From the NCBI GenBank assembly GCA_007922195.1, contig ML682028.1, positions 18,940,366 through 19,004,365 on the forward strand: 64,000 nt of DNA, read 5' to 3'. The translations under genes were made by a program, and so were the position numbers. The notes under the pieces were generated by a model. The model did not search any database, was not told the DNA's origin, and worked only from the letters and a program-made list of their open reading frames with translations. How positions within the stretch are numbered: the stretch's first letter is position 1; every line of letters begins with the position of its first letter. Origin of the DNA: Podocnemis expansa. Its lineage: Eukaryota > Chordata > Testudines > Podocnemididae. Of the stretch, positions 1 to 11,799 are shown in pieces.

Positions 1-310
1 ATCTACAAATGTAATTGAGGCAAGTGGAAAATAGGGTCTTTCAGTAACTATAAATTGAGTTTGCCTACTGAGAAGATATGAGTCAGGCGTAAACCCTTGG
101 GGGGGAAAAAGCATGTTGTTGGTCATAAGAATATTGATGCAAGCAAGTTAAATATGTTTCAACTAACATAGAAGGGTAAGTCATATTACCTGGCTTCTTG
201 AAGAACTGCCAGCATTCTTGTATATTTCTCATCAGTCATTTTTGGACCCTGCTTAATATTAAAATTAAGGCCCTAATCCTGGATTGGGACCAGTTATGAT
301 TAATATCTTA
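1..310. other. unique AT-rich sequence, no gene seen
   Basis: No open frame with recognisable protein similarity, no RNA gene and no repeat boundary could be recognised here. Confidence 0.5.
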
Positions 311-690
311 TAGACTTTAAGGTCAGAAGGGAGCATTGGGATCATCGTCTAATCCCCCCAACAATGCAGGCTACAGAACTTCTCCCATTCCTGTAATAGA
401 CCCCTTACCTATGACTGACTTACTGAAGTCCTCAAATCATGTTTTAAAGACTTCAAGACGCAAAGTATCCATCAGCAAATTGCCTGTGCTCCATTGTACA
501 GGGGAAGGCGACAAACCCTGAGGGGCTCTGCCAATCTGCCCTGGGAAGAAATCCCTTCCTGACCCCCCATATGGCAGTCACCTAAACCTTGACCATGTGG
601 GCAAGATTCACTAGCGAGATTCCAAGAAAGAGTTCTCTGTAGTAACTCAGAACCCACCCCATCTAACATCTCTTTGCAGGCCTTTGAGCA
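311..690. repeat. LINE 3'-end-like interspersed repeat, copy 1
   Basis: The block opens with AAGGTCAGAAGGGAGCATTG and runs through a region rich in CCC/GGG words. It is recognised because a second, shorter copy lies at 5604-5740: both contain the series 'aaaccct..., gggctctgcc or equivalent, ccttcctgacc, atatggc, taaacc, catgtgggcaag' in the same order and orientation. From memory it resembles an abundant reptile repeat of the CR1 LINE 3'-end type, read here on the strand opposite to the LINE. No reverse-transcriptase frame is attached. The exact family name cannot be fixed by eye. Confidence 0.55.
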
Positions 691-3600
691 GTGCAATGGG
701 CTGTTAAATTGAGTGGTGCTCTGCATAGTTACGGGAGTTCATACTAATGGATCACGTAGCATTATCAGGGCCAAGGCTGCTGTTCGTGCTAGCACATGTT
801 TTTTTCCAATCTGCTGTAGAATTGTAGTTGGGTATTAACCCAGGTATGTCTAGTGGTCTGTGGTAAAAGCCAATGCTGTTGTGGGTGCCCTGCACCTCTC
901 AGGATGAGCCACTTAGTACAGAATAGTATAGATAGTTAGAAATAACTATCTTCTAGACAGAACAAACATGAATGGAAATATATTGAAATGTCTTGTAGTC
1001 TGTACCTTAGGCAAAGATTAAAAAGTGTGTCATAAAAGGAAACTAGATCCAGAAAAATTGCAAATACTAATCCAAGTTTTCTAGGTACTGGCCAGTGCTT
1101 TGAAAACCTGCTCCGTTGTCCTACAACAAGGATTCTCCATCCATTTCATATCCTTTCTTTGAAATCTACGTAAGCAATTTTGCTCTTTTTTCCAGTTATC
1201 AATAATCAACATACTATGGCTGTTGTCCATTGTCTTGTGTCCTTAGGTTTTTGTCTTTTCTAATTTATGGCCCAATCCTGAAATTCTTGGTTTAAGTGTG
1301 CAGCTTCACATAATGCAAAACAAGAAAATCTTAAAAGTTAGCATATGAAGCACAGTCTGTAACTATAACATAATTATGGGGTTGTGTTGTCATTTATCCA
1401 TGTTTTAAAGAAAACTGTTTCAAATTAATAGCAGGGGATTTGTGAATTTGGCCCTACTTTTATATTTTCTGTAGGAGTGACAGAGGTGAAGATATTCTTT
1501 TGAAAGGCAAACAGTAAATTCTAGTGGGTAGTTGGCTGCACTCATGTAACGTCTGTATTTTAAACTTGAAATTTACCCCTAACCCAGCCCATAAATTTTA
1601 GACATTACATCACATGACTATTTATTTCTGCCATTCAGAGCTTTCTCAGTTCTCTTTATGATGCCAATCTTACTAATGACGTAAATATCCTATAATACTG
1701 CTTTTTTCACTCCGTAAGCCTGGTTGGTGGTGTGGCATGCTGATCCAAGGCACTTGGGAGCAAAGCAATGAGTTGTAAAGCTCACAGAGATAAGTTAATA
1801 TCAAGCAACAAAAAAAAGTCTAGCAAATTATATATCTATCAAATTATTTGTTTCCATTTGTAAAATGTCCTGGGAAGTAGACAGATTTTGTACAGGTGAT
1901 TTGCTGCTGATGTTCTGCAGGCGCTCTGTTTTGGGAATGTTTCTGAGTGACAGAATCTGTAAAGTGGTCTCTTGTGGTTGTAGAACAAGCCTACATAATG
2001 AAGCTTCTGGAAAAATATGAGGTTTTATCGTCTTTTTGACTTTTTCCTGAGAGGATGGGTTGTTCCATTAAAATTCCATTCAAGTAGCTGGGAGTATATA
2101 TCATGTGTCAAAGACTATGTTCCCCTCTTGGAGTATATTATGTTCTTTATTCACACCAATCTTGTTTTAATATTGCTGTAAACTTAACAAGGGGGCATAA
2201 GACAAGAAATGATAATCTTTTAAATGTAGGCCAAATAATTTTCTTTACCTTCAAAGAAGAAATATATGCCTACGCTGTCTCTTACTATAGTTTTCCTAAT
2301 AAAAATCCCTTATTTGTCGAATAGCAGAGATTGTAAGCTATCGTCCTATGGTAATGTAGGGAAATAACATCTTTTCTGTTTGTTTTTAAAATGCTCTTTG
2401 TTGATGATTTTTTCATTCTCTGTTGTGGCTCTGTCTTGATGCTGAAGCCATATGTCTTTATGACCATAGCCAAACACTTTCCCTGTTCTGAAACGTCGAT
2501 ATTTTTAAATAGTATGCCCTTGTTGAAAGATCACACTCTCATATTGTAGACTCCCCTCCAAAAGGGGACATTAAGCGAGTTAAATTGGGATGGCAAGACC
2601 CATGGTCAGTGAAAGCTAAATACATTGCAATGCTGATATTTTTGGCTGGGTACCAGACGCTCATTTGCTGCTGGTTAATAACAGTGTCTTGGCTCTTTCC
2701 TTTGGAGAAATCTAGTTGTTTTCTCCTCATGGAAAGCACTACGTGTATATATTTGAGAGAGAGTATGTGAAGATGTTGTCAGACTATTAGAAAGTATATG
2801 TAGAGCTGAGGTGTTTTAAAAATATGAACCTTTTCACATTGTCTGTATTAAGCACAACAGTAAATCTTGATGACTGATGAAAATCAAATCCAAATTAAGT
2901 CAACCGTAAGGTCTGATTAGGTTGTACAGTGAGAATGTTGTGACATTTCAGCCAGATGACTTCATATCAAAACCAGAAATCTTCTGCAACTCATTTAAGT
3001 GTGTTAAAACTAAAATGCATTTCTTTTTGTCTCCATCTCCCCTAAGACAAGTGTTGTTGTGGGGTTTAGATTACATAAGATACTGAAAATATTTTTTAAA
3101 TTAAAATATAATGTAATATTTTGCAAATGAAGAACACACTTCTCTTTAGGAAAGTGCTAGGCGATTTGCACTGAATTTTCAATCCTTTGCCAAATGAGTG
3201 TTTAAAATATAGTAAGGTCTAATTATTTCATTGACCTTTTATCTCTATTCTTCTTCAGTCTAATCCTTTACATAACTTCTGTTTTTTCAGGCTAGTCACA
3301 CTAGGGCAAAGTACATATAATATTTTAAATCAGCTAAGAGAACATCCAGTAATTAGGGAAATAAGGTTCACACAGCTAGTATCATTTTGGGTTTCACATT
3401 ATTTTAGAGTTATAATGAGAGAAGAAACCATACAGTTCTGCAGTGGAGACTTTTAGTGATTTGTTCAGAGTTATCTGAAGCTGGTACTGACTTTCTAGAT
3501 GTGAACAATATAGTACATTTTCAGTTCTAAGCTCAAATGATCTTTTAATTAGATGTTCAAAATAGGTTTCTCTATTACTCTAAATAAAATTTGGTAAGTG

Positions 3601-4817
3601 TATTTGGAAAAGCAGTCACTCTGGATTGTTCTGGCTCCAAGCCATTCTTCTCTAAGAATGAATGAGTATTCTCTGTACAAAATTCTCATGGTAAATTGGA
3701 AGAAGCATTTTAATTTAAACTTGTTTTATTTTATCCAGGCTGCAGCGACTACTACAATATGATGGATATGTAGGTGCTTGATCAGGAGCTAAGAGTTCAT
3801 AATTTGTGTGTCTTGATGCACAGTTCAATTTTAGTTGCAAAGATCTTTTTTCTATGCTAGAAAGACTCAGAACAGGCTGGAGCTCTTAATGAACAAATTT
3901 TATAAATTACTTAGTTGTTTACATATGTTTTCTTACTGAAACATTACAGTCCCTGTTTTTGGAATGTTGCTAAATGTTTGTGTTAAAAAGGACAAATGGT
4001 ATAAAGTACAACAGAAGGAAGCTAGTGTAACAAAGTTATTTATCCACATGGTATGGTGTTTTAATGAATTGTTCTGATATAGGGCTCTGGTAAAGTCAAT
4101 GAAAAAGGGATATGGCAATTACAGCATACTAAAAGAAAAGGTCCACTGTCTGCAAATCTGTTGATCTGTCCTACCTTTTGTAGCACTTTCCAAGACTGCC
4201 TGACTTTGCTTCTCTTACTGAGTTGGTACCGCAATGTTGCTTGCCAAAAATAGATTAATTCGTTAGGTTGTTTGGTAAAAATGTAAAAGAGATTGCTATT
4301 TAGTGCAATGTAGTAAATTCACATGTTGGTAAAGCTTCATTGCTACTAGCAAGTAAATGTAACTAGTCTTTGGAAACGTGAAGTGAGAAAAATACCAGCT
4401 AGCAAGTATTTTTAAACTCTGGGACTTGTATATTTTTGTTACGAGTGAGGGAAGTACTGCATTTCACTTCTGTTGAAGTGAGGGAAGATTGGTACAACTC
4501 AAGGATATGAAAATGTTATTGTTCGCTGTATGCAGTAAGTGTGAACAAATGAAATGCCCTAAGGCTAGGAAGGGGAATCAACTGAGAAAAATCAGTGAAA
4601 TTTCAGATACATACAGCACAAAATGAAGGTAGAAAGGCTAAACCAAGAGGCAGCGCTCTCGACTGAAGTGAATAAGGCTTATGTCTAAATGACAGTCCAT
4701 AACTCTCCATTGTAATTTTGCTATTGACTTCAGCATGGTCATATTTTGCCTCATAATGAATTTGTTTTATATTAGTTCAATGGGCAGTAAGGATACAGTT
4801 TGCAGACCTAATGTGTG
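691..4817. other. long stretch without recognisable gene or repeat
   Basis: About 4 kb of AT-rich sequence. Short open frames are present on both strands but have no compositional or motif support and are scattered at the density expected by chance. I see no RNA gene, no microsatellite of note and no transposon end. Confidence 0.5.
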
Positions 4818-4825
4818 AGCTAATA

Positions 4826-5005
4826 CAGTGGTTTTCAAACTTTTTTTTCTCAAAACCCTATTGAAACATATCATTTATGTCCATGAGTCAACAATTACAT
4901 TTTTGAGCAATGCATCCCAGAGTTTTGGCAGTGACAGCAGACCCAATACCTGAGGGACTGTGACCCAGTACTGAGTCCTCCTGACCCATGGTTTGAAAAC
5001 CACTG
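4826..5005. mobile_element. nonautonomous hAT-type DNA element (180 bp)
   Basis: Terminal inverted repeats are visible: CAGTGGTTTTCAAAC at the left end and GTTTGAAAACCACTG at the right end, a perfect 15-bp match. Flanking 8-mers AGCTAATA (4818-4825) and TGCTACTA (5006-5013) agree at 6 of 8 positions, as expected for an old hAT 8-bp target-site duplication. There is no transposase frame inside, so it would have moved with a transposase supplied elsewhere. Confidence 0.85.
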
Positions 5006-5603
5006 TGCTACTACATGCAGCATAGTGCTGGAGAATCAGGGGGACATCCTCGCATAATCTGAGTAGGTGGCTGATTAAGGCACCATGTCTAAAGATAACA
5101 GCAATTAGTTAAAGAGGTCCCAAACTGTACTGCTGCGGCTGTGAAGTTTTTGCGCACTTGGTCTTCCCTCTCCTCCATTCAGGTATAAAGAGTTGTGATC
5201 TATAATCCTTTGTACTAATTGCTACAGTGCAAAAGATTGTGAGGTTCCCACCATACATGACTGAGCAGAAGCTCTGTGGGGGCAGAATGATGCATAAGGA
5301 GGAGTAGAGAAGTAGCTGAAATGATTTGAGGAAGGGGTTGGACTTCAAATCCCAGTTTTACCTATGGACTTGTTGCAGCAAAGGCCTCACTGAGAATCAA
5401 GCCTCTGTCCTTAATTCCCTCCCTCTCCCACATAATGCCCCCACCTTGTCTCTGGGTGTGTCTCACACATAACACCCACACTCTTACCTGTCTCATTCAC
5501 CCGTTGACAGCTCTCTAAGCCATACACTGTATTCTTTATTACTTGTTTGTATAGCACATAGCAGCAGGGTCCTCTAAACCTGATCAACTCTTTTATGCTA
5601 CAG

Positions 5604-5740
5604 AGCAAGGTGAAAAACCCTCAGAGCCCTAGCCAGTCGGCTCTGGGGGAAGGTTCCTTCCTGACCCTAAATATGGCCATCAGTTAAACCCTGAGCACAT
5701 GGGCAAGTCTCAACAGCCAGTCATCTAGCAGTGCTTCACA
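5604..5740. repeat. LINE 3'-end-like interspersed repeat, copy 2
   Basis: This shares the ordered word series of the repeat at 311-690 in the same orientation, including the stretch around 5640-5710 with CCTTCCTGACC, ATATGGCCATCAG and CATGTGGGCAAG or near variants. It is shorter and more truncated than copy 1. The sequence just upstream (5360-5600) is C-rich but not recognised. Confidence 0.55.
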
Positions 5741-5880
5741 CATCAGTGTTGTTTAATGGTTGATGAGACATTACTGCATAGTCACTGATGAGGCTGGGAG
5801 AAAGACTGAGCAATTTGTGTCAGGCTGCATGAGGAACAAAGCCCATATTTTACAAACGTGCAAACTCACTATCGTTAAGT

Positions 5881-6183
5881 TCAAACGGGACAGCCATGTT
5901 AGTTAGCAAAACGAACACGGAGACCTGTGGCACTTTTAAAGAGTAACAGATTTATTTATTGCATGAGCTCTCATGGGAGAAAATCCCACTTCATCAGATG
6001 CTTTAAGATGGAGAACCACAGATAAATGAAAGGAAAATATTTTTATTTAAATTATTGTTCTCCCATTCACCCATACCTCTCCATCTTCAAGTGTCTGACC
6101 AAGTGGGATTTTCTCCCATGAGAGCTCATGCGGTAAATAAATTTGTTACTCTTTAAATGTGCATAGGAGTCCTTTTTTTGTTT
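5881..6183. mobile_element. family A inverted-pair retroelement (Penelope-like?)
   Basis: The two halves are inverted copies of the same sequence, facing each other across about 80 bp. The left half (- orientation) covers an outer end, a box near 5916-5960 and a 41-nt hammerhead-like module at 5961-6001. The right half (+ orientation) repeats these at about 6085-6176. Flanks TATCGTTAAGT (5870-5880) and TATCATTAAGT (6184-6194) match at 10 of 11 positions and look like a target-site duplication. Both halves share two family-atypical changes: GAGA instead of GAAA in the module, and TTACTC instead of TTAGTC further out. The two halves were therefore probably copied from one another. The ribozyme-like core is inactive by inspection in both: GAGA in both, and CTGACCA for CTGATGA in the right half. 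Confidence 0.7.
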
Positions 6184-6703
6184 TATCATTAAGTAGTTTT
6201 GCTGAGTTCAGTGGACCTAGTTGGGATAGTAAAGTTAAGCAAGTGGCTAAGGGTTGGCAGGATCAGGGCAGAAGTACAATTTTAATAATACTGTGAGAGA
6301 GGGAGAAGGAGAGATGTGAATTCATAATATGCTGCTGTCATCTGGGCACTGAGGAGCACTGGGCATCTATTAAAGTTGCATTGATTTCAGACAGATTCCA
6401 TTGAGCAGGTCACTTTCACTACACATTATTTACTTGCTGCATTGTAAGAGCTGTGAAGAATGCCAAGTTTCAATGCATCACCTGTGAGGTATGAACTTCT
6501 GAGTGATTATTAACAGCAACGCAGCTATGGGACCTTTCTACCCTGTTGTTATATTAGATAAGCAGCACTATCAGTCTGTAGACTTTTAAGTGAAAAATAT
6601 TTACATTAACAGATTTTTAAGAAAGAAATTTGCCTCGTTTTAGAGAGCCAAATGAGTCTAACTGCTTAAACCAAAATTGGAAGGGATGAGAGAAACACTA
6701 GAT

Positions 6704-6925
6704 CAGTATTTCCCAAACTAATTTGGCAACAGAATACTTCTGAGCATGGAATATGTTGACAGGTGACATATATGCTAGTCTGGGGAGGAGGGGAGTTTCA
6801 TACCGAAAAAGTAACACACATCTTGCTCAAAAGTTGATTTAAAGCATTGGAAGGAAAAATATTGCTAGCATTGAAATTTTTTCACGGAACACCAGTGTTC
6901 GTGGAACACAGTTTGGGAAACGCTG
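6704..6925. mobile_element. nonautonomous hAT-type DNA element (222 bp)
   Basis: Termini CAGTATTTCCCAAACT and AGTTTGGGAAACGCTG form imperfect 16-bp inverted repeats. The flanking 8-mers CACTAGAT (6696-6703) and CACTAGAC (6926-6933) match at 7 of 8, giving a clear hAT-style target-site duplication. No coding frame is inside. A family A fragment later inserted immediately at its right edge. Confidence 0.88.
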
Positions 6926-6935
6926 CACTAGACAA

Positions 6936-6974
6936 GTTCCAAAAGGGTAGCCATGTTAGTCTGGTTCAGCCCTA
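6936..6974 (-). mobile_element. family A terminal fragment, 39 bp, with 14-bp TSD
   Basis: The insert begins GTTCCAAAAGGGTAGCC, the outer terminus of family A, and stops after only 39 bp. It is bracketed by GCTGCACTAGACAA (6922-6935) and GCTGCGCTAGACAA (6975-6988), which match at 13 of 14 positions. The left duplicate overlaps the right end and target site of the older hAT element at 6704-6925, so the order of insertion is readable: hAT first, fragment second. Confidence 0.65.
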
Positions 6975-7013
6975 GCTGCGCTAGACAAAATGTCTCTCAG
7001 CTAAGCTGTTGAT

Positions 7014-7249
7014 CAGGGCCAGCCCAAGCTTTTTGCTGCCCTAGGCCAGTAGGGTTTTGGCGCCGCACCCTCACCCATCCCAGCAGCAGCTGGTGGAGTG
7101 GCATCGCTGCTGGGATCTGGCCCCAACCAGGGAGTGGTGCCATGGGCAGGGGTCCGACCTCGTGTAGGGAGCTGAGCAGTCCCAGCCCAGCCTTTGGTGG
7201 CCCTTAGTTGTTGGTGCCTTAGGTCGCCTCTATGGAAGAACAGTGCCTG
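7014..7249. mobile_element. GC-rich nonautonomous hAT-type element (236 bp)
   Basis: A sharply GC-rich block interrupts AT-rich DNA. It starts CAGGGCCAGCCC and ends ACAGTGCCTG, giving short CAGG...CCTG termini. Identical 8-mers CTGTTGAT lie at 7006-7013 and 7250-7257, the signature of hAT insertion. No transposase frame is present. It is nested between two pieces of family A. Confidence 0.82.
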
Positions 7250-7281
7250 CTGTTGATCAATTCTACTGGGGAATGTGATGC

Positions 7282-7605
7282 TCTAGTTCAGCAAGACAAA
7301 CAAGAAGTCCTGTGGCACTTTTAAAGACTAACAAATTTATTTGTCACATGTGCTTTCATGGGGGAAAATTCCACTTCGTCAGATGCTTTGAAGATGTTGA
7401 GCTTATAGAATGGGAGGAAAATGTATGCAGGGAAGTGTTAAGTCATGGAATCAGGTCAAATTGTTACAGCAAATCAATGCGGTAGTTTAAATTCAAACAC
7501 TGTGGAACAGCATACAGAGGAGGATGAGGTCAAATCACCTGCTGTAATGAGAAAAAAAATCCAAAGTCCTTATTTTGCCCTGAAGAAACAGTGTCCAATT
7601 TTCAT
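7282..7605 (-). mobile_element. family A copy, longer 5' portion retained
   Basis: This reads on the - strand from the region near 7600 outward to the outer end near 7282. It shares with the copies at 26274 and 27345 an internal stretch of about 200 bp ('gaagatg...gaatgggaggaaaa...gcagggaag...caaacactg...gaacagcata') that the short copies lack. The hammerhead-like module (about 7345-7385) keeps CTGACGA (allowed as CTGANGA) and GAAA. However, AC replaces TC at the expected cleavage position and stem II has mismatches, so the module looks inactive. Confidence 0.6.
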
Positions 7606-7897
7606 ATGAGTTACAATTCTGCAGTTTCTCTTTAAAGCCTTGAATTATTTGTTTGTTTGAGCACAGCTCAGAAAGCAGTGGTTGCAAAATAGAAATAAGC
7701 TTAAAATCATTTTCTTAGAATTTTTACATTGTGTGAATTATTTGCAAGCTAAGGGAACATTTTCAAGGCAGTGGTTTGGAAGTTCTGTCTTGCCACAGTT
7801 TCTCCAAAAGTTTATGTAACTAACAAATGTCTTCTGGTGAGCAAAAGTGTTTTATTTCCCTGGCCACGAAGTTTTACAAGTTAATATTTTTGCCATA

Positions 7898-7949
7898 ACA
7901 AACAAGGAGTCCTGTGGCACTTTTAAAGACTAACAGATTTATTTATTGC
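7898..7949 (-). mobile_element. family A terminal fragment, 52 bp, perfect 12-bp TSD
   Basis: A 52-bp piece beginning ACAAACAAGGAGTCC and ending TTATTGC corresponds to the terminal part of family A up to the edge of the hammerhead-like module. It is bracketed by two exact copies of ATTTTTGCCATA (7886-7897 and 7950-7961). A short piece with a perfect 12-bp duplication fits target-primed reverse transcription of a truncated RNA better than cut-and-paste transposition. Confidence 0.75.
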
Positions 7950-7961
7950 ATTTTTGCCATA

Positions 7962-10884
7962 TAGCTCTTTTCTTTTCTTTTTGACAGTAAAAAGTGGCAT
8001 TTTGAAGATGTCTGAAAAATTTACATTCCTTAGTTTCATATGAAATTTCTGGCTGTGATATATTTTGCAAACCATAAACCGTGTTTCCTAAATGTTTTTA
8101 TAAAACCATCATTCTCTCAAAAGTGAATGTGTCAAGGCTGAGACTAGCCCACATTCCTGATCAAAGAAAAATGTCGTCCCTCCATTCAGAAAATATATAG
8201 GAAACACGTAACACTTAAAAAAAATAAAGAAATAAATAAAAACCTTGATTCAGCAGGGGTTTTAGCCATAAGAATTAGAACCATGTGTTCTCATTGTCCC
8301 CTCCCCCCAAAAGTTAAGGTGATTGTTTTAAATTTACATAAAAAATAACAATTGCTTTGTTTTATTTTATACTTGACACAGGCAAAATGCTTTAGTTTTT
8401 TTTCTAGAATTTAGAGCATGCTAATGTCATTTTTGCTTCCAGGGTCTGAGACACTCTGTTAAATTTAATGAGATTTGATTATGTGATTCCTTTAGGCTTC
8501 TTCATAAATCCAAATCTCAACTCTTGGTGATTTACCTATACATGTTAATTTTCATCCTTGTTATTCCCAATCTGTGCAGGAGCAGAGATGCTGGCACAAT
8601 ACCATAAAATGACCCCAAATCATAATTTCATGAAAAAATATGACTTTTGAGAGACCTGCAAGTAATATTAAAGATCAGAAAATACAGTGCAGTTTTTCTG
8701 TGTTTTCATTTCCTGTTTTTGTTTCAGTGATTCAGTACTCATGTTATCTTGATTTGATTGCATGTTTCTGACCGTTTCCCTCATTACCATAGTCGGTTTC
8801 TGTTCTTTAAAAAATAAACTAGTCTTGTGAAGTACATTTAGACTCCCCCTTCCTCGGTAACAAAAAGAGGACTTAAAATCTTTATGAGGACATAAACATG
8901 TCAAAATTCCAAACTCTCAATGTATAGTCTTGTCTAAGAAAGCTACATGTTTATTATGGTTCACCATCCATAAAGATCGCTTTAAAAACATGACTGTAAC
9001 ATCACAAAGACATCAGCAATGGGGGCTAATGTTTGTGATTGTTTTATATCCAAGCCAAGAGAATACAAATGCTGATTGCTAAATGGGCAAGACCATACTA
9101 GCTTTTTAAATTTTTCTCTAGGGTTGATCTTTTTATTTGGAGGACATAACTCTTTCAGTTGCACGGAACAAGCTAGACTGTCTTGCTCCCTTGTCTTTTA
9201 AATGAAACTTCTATTTTTTTCCTCATTGCCGAAGAAAGTGTTTAGCTCTGGGTCCCTACCATTTCCATCTACTTTTATCTTTCAGGAAGGACTCCATAAA
9301 GGGAATGGTTCTTTAAGTGAAAGTTCTTAGTTTCTGTTTTGTATGTATGCAGAGCTAAAGTTAACAGACTCCTGTTATTTATTTCAGCCAAACTTAATTC
9401 TGTATCTCGTTATGGTGGCAATTTATATCAGTGATACATTTTACAGGAAATTGTCTTTCTAAATCTACTACCCACCACTTATAACAATTTTTTTCCAATA
9501 AATTATCTCCCTAGCAGATTTTATTCATTAGGCCTGTTTAAGCCACAGAACTCATCAGAACATAGAGTATTTCACAACAGCATAAACAAAGACAAGTTCG
9601 TGGTCACAAGTATCTGACATGTTCTTCCAGTGAGGCTGGGAAGCATTGGATTCACGTTCTTGTCATTACTGTGGCTTTTCACTCCCATTGCTTGGAGGCT
9701 CATTGGAGCTCTTAATGTAAGTATGTAAGACACCATAAATTTCTGAGTATTTCAACTTGTAGTGTGAATCATGTCTGTCTTGGAACAACTTTAATAGAAA
9801 ACTAAGACCCATCCCAACCCACCGAGAAAAATGTGTAAGACCATTTCTTCTTGTATTTTTCTGTGTTCGACTGTTTTCTCCAAACAACTTCTATCATGAA
9901 TGCATGAACAGCTTGAGAAACTCAAGAAACTTTTAGAATTCTAACTCTAGCAGAACCATAGAGTGGACTACAAATCCTCTACAGCATTTCAAGAAGCTTT
10001 TCATTATAAGTGAAGGTGAAAAAGAGCTGGAATTTCTGTCCTGAGAGAAATTTTACATTTCCAGGGGAAAAATTGCAATCCAATTTGGAACAAGAAATTG
10101 GAAATGCAAGTTTCTTGTGGAACAGAAGTTTTCAAAAAATCGCGTGGGGGGGGGGGGGGGGACTTATTTTTTCCCCTAGAAAATTCCAGCCTAACCCATG
10201 TGAGGCTGCTAAGACCTCCGCACACCCAGTTCCCCAGCAGCCCTTTAGGCAGGTTGCAATGGAGCTGAGAAATGTTTTGTCATTCTTTTATCAAAATAGA
10301 CATGTTTCTGTGGAATTTTTAGCTTGCTACACATCAGTATTTTTCAAGTGAAAAATGTTCACTGGCAAATCTCCAACCAGGTCTAGTTATGGATACTTAA
10401 GAAACTGGATGAAATAGAAAAAGAAAAAATATTAGTGTCTGGTGTACATATAGTTTAGAGAAACAAATTTCTGAATTAGATATTTTTTACCCAATTTCTC
10501 AGTTGTCAGGAAATATTGGATTCTGGGAGTTGGTTCATGTACCTGTGCTGGGCAGAAATCTACAGCACTGTTCCTAATATGTTTAACTCAGAAGTAATGT
10601 ACAGGAATATTTGATGACAAAAACAAAGTGTAGTTTATAGCTCTCAGAGGTGACACAAACAGCTAGTAAAGGCCCGTGTTCACAGTCTCAGGCTGTGTTC
10701 CTGCTGCTGCTGTTCTTAAAACATTCTGATGTCTCTCTTTGCATGTAGCATGGAAATAACAATTAGATAGCATGCTTAGATCCGCTGAGAGGCTTTACAG
10801 GTCCAAAGAGGGACACCGTCAATACTTTGGAGCTCAGTTGAATTAAGTCTGAGGTTCTAGGGAGTCCAGGATCCATTCCTTAGC
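7962..10884. other. no gene recognised
   Basis: About 2.9 kb of AT-rich sequence. The only oddity is a run of 16 G at 10146-10161, followed by 'ttttttcccc'. The surrounding 10010-10370 is rich in short purine/pyrimidine words (aaattt, ggaaa, tttcc) and may be a decayed nonautonomous DNA element, but I could not define its ends. Confidence 0.45.
10146..10161. repeat. poly-G run (16 G)
   Basis: An uninterrupted G homopolymer. Its length is likely polymorphic or uncertain from sequencing, and any open frame crossing it is unreliable. Confidence 0.9.
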
Positions 10885-11215
10885 AGAATATAATGGATTG
10901 GGAGTTGAATGGAAAGCCAAAACTGCATTCTAATCTTGTGTCTGCAAATGACTCACTACATGGCCAATCCTAATATTTTTAAACGTACCTATAACGTTGG
11001 TCCTAAACACTATAACAGAGTTGACGTTTTGAGACTACTTTTGAAGTAATAGACAATAGCAGATTATGGTAATTTTAGATGAGATTTGAGCAAGTCACAA
11101 AAGACCTAAAGTTTCCAAAGTATGAAAAGACAAGGTCTCCACTCTATGCTAGTGCAAATTGGCGGTTTGGACCTCTATTTCATCATCTATAAGATAGCAA
11201 TAATACAAAGGTGCC
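10885..11215 (-). repeat. MIR-like SINE relic, interrupted
   Basis: Read on the - strand, pieces appear in the order expected of a MIR core. On the + strand these are 'ttgggagttgaatgg...attctaat...tgactcactacatggcc' (10895-10964), then 'gcaagtcac' (about 11090), then 'catcatctataagatagcaataata' (about 11178-11204). About 120 bp of unrelated sequence separates the first and second pieces. MIR elements are old tRNA-derived SINEs shared across amniotes, and this one is heavily diverged. Confidence 0.45.
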
Positions 11216-11795
11216 ATGAGGCCAGCTTAATTGATTGAAAGGCACATTGAAGTGGCAGAGAGCTGTAATTGCTAGTACTGTTGTTGGTCCACACTGCAGT
11301 TTGACAAAAAATGTATTTGACTGTCAATAGTAACTTCTTGTTTAGCTTCTTGGGTTGTAGAGTGCACCCAACATTGTCATAAAGCACCTTGGAGGTGGTA
11401 AATTTTAGACACAAGGGCCTCTTTCACACCCACCCAACCTCCCTAAGTAGTTTGACATGGTTAGAAGAGGTTGGAAAGCGATTTATAATGCTTTAGCAAA
11501 AAATACATAAATGGAGAAAAAAGACTTACGACCAGTTGCTGCAGTATCCAGTGTTTTCTTGCCGTAATGTTAGCCAAAACAGTACAATCTTCCTTTGCTA
11601 CTGGGAGTTGGATGACTTTCAACAGCAAATTTTATATTTAAATATTTGTATTTAACTTTTGAGTAAACTGCTTTTAAAATAATGTGTTAAATTAATTTGC
11701 CAATGAATTTTTATTGAGATTAAAAAGTTTTTGTTTTATATATAAAATGTACTGGTATACAAGCCCAAACTTCACATTGGCATAACTTCATTGTC
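11216..11795. other. no gene recognised
   Basis: AT-rich sequence between a MIR-like relic and the GC-rich block. Nothing could be assigned. Confidence 0.45.
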
Positions 11796-11799
11796 TTCA

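Noticed and set aside
2867..2885. CTGATGA near GAAAATC, a possible hammerhead start
   Set aside because: No stem II and no correctly spaced GAAA follow. The same applies to CTGATGA at about 39716 and 43875.
5881..6183. Family A as a DNA transposon with terminal inverted repeats
   Set aside because: Target duplications are 11-14 bp and variable, arms often have unequal ends (26719-26899), and many copies are single-orientation or truncated, which fits retroposition better.
10010..10351. 113-codon open frame on the plus strand
   Set aside because: It depends on reading through a 16-G homopolymer and has no similarity that I recognise.
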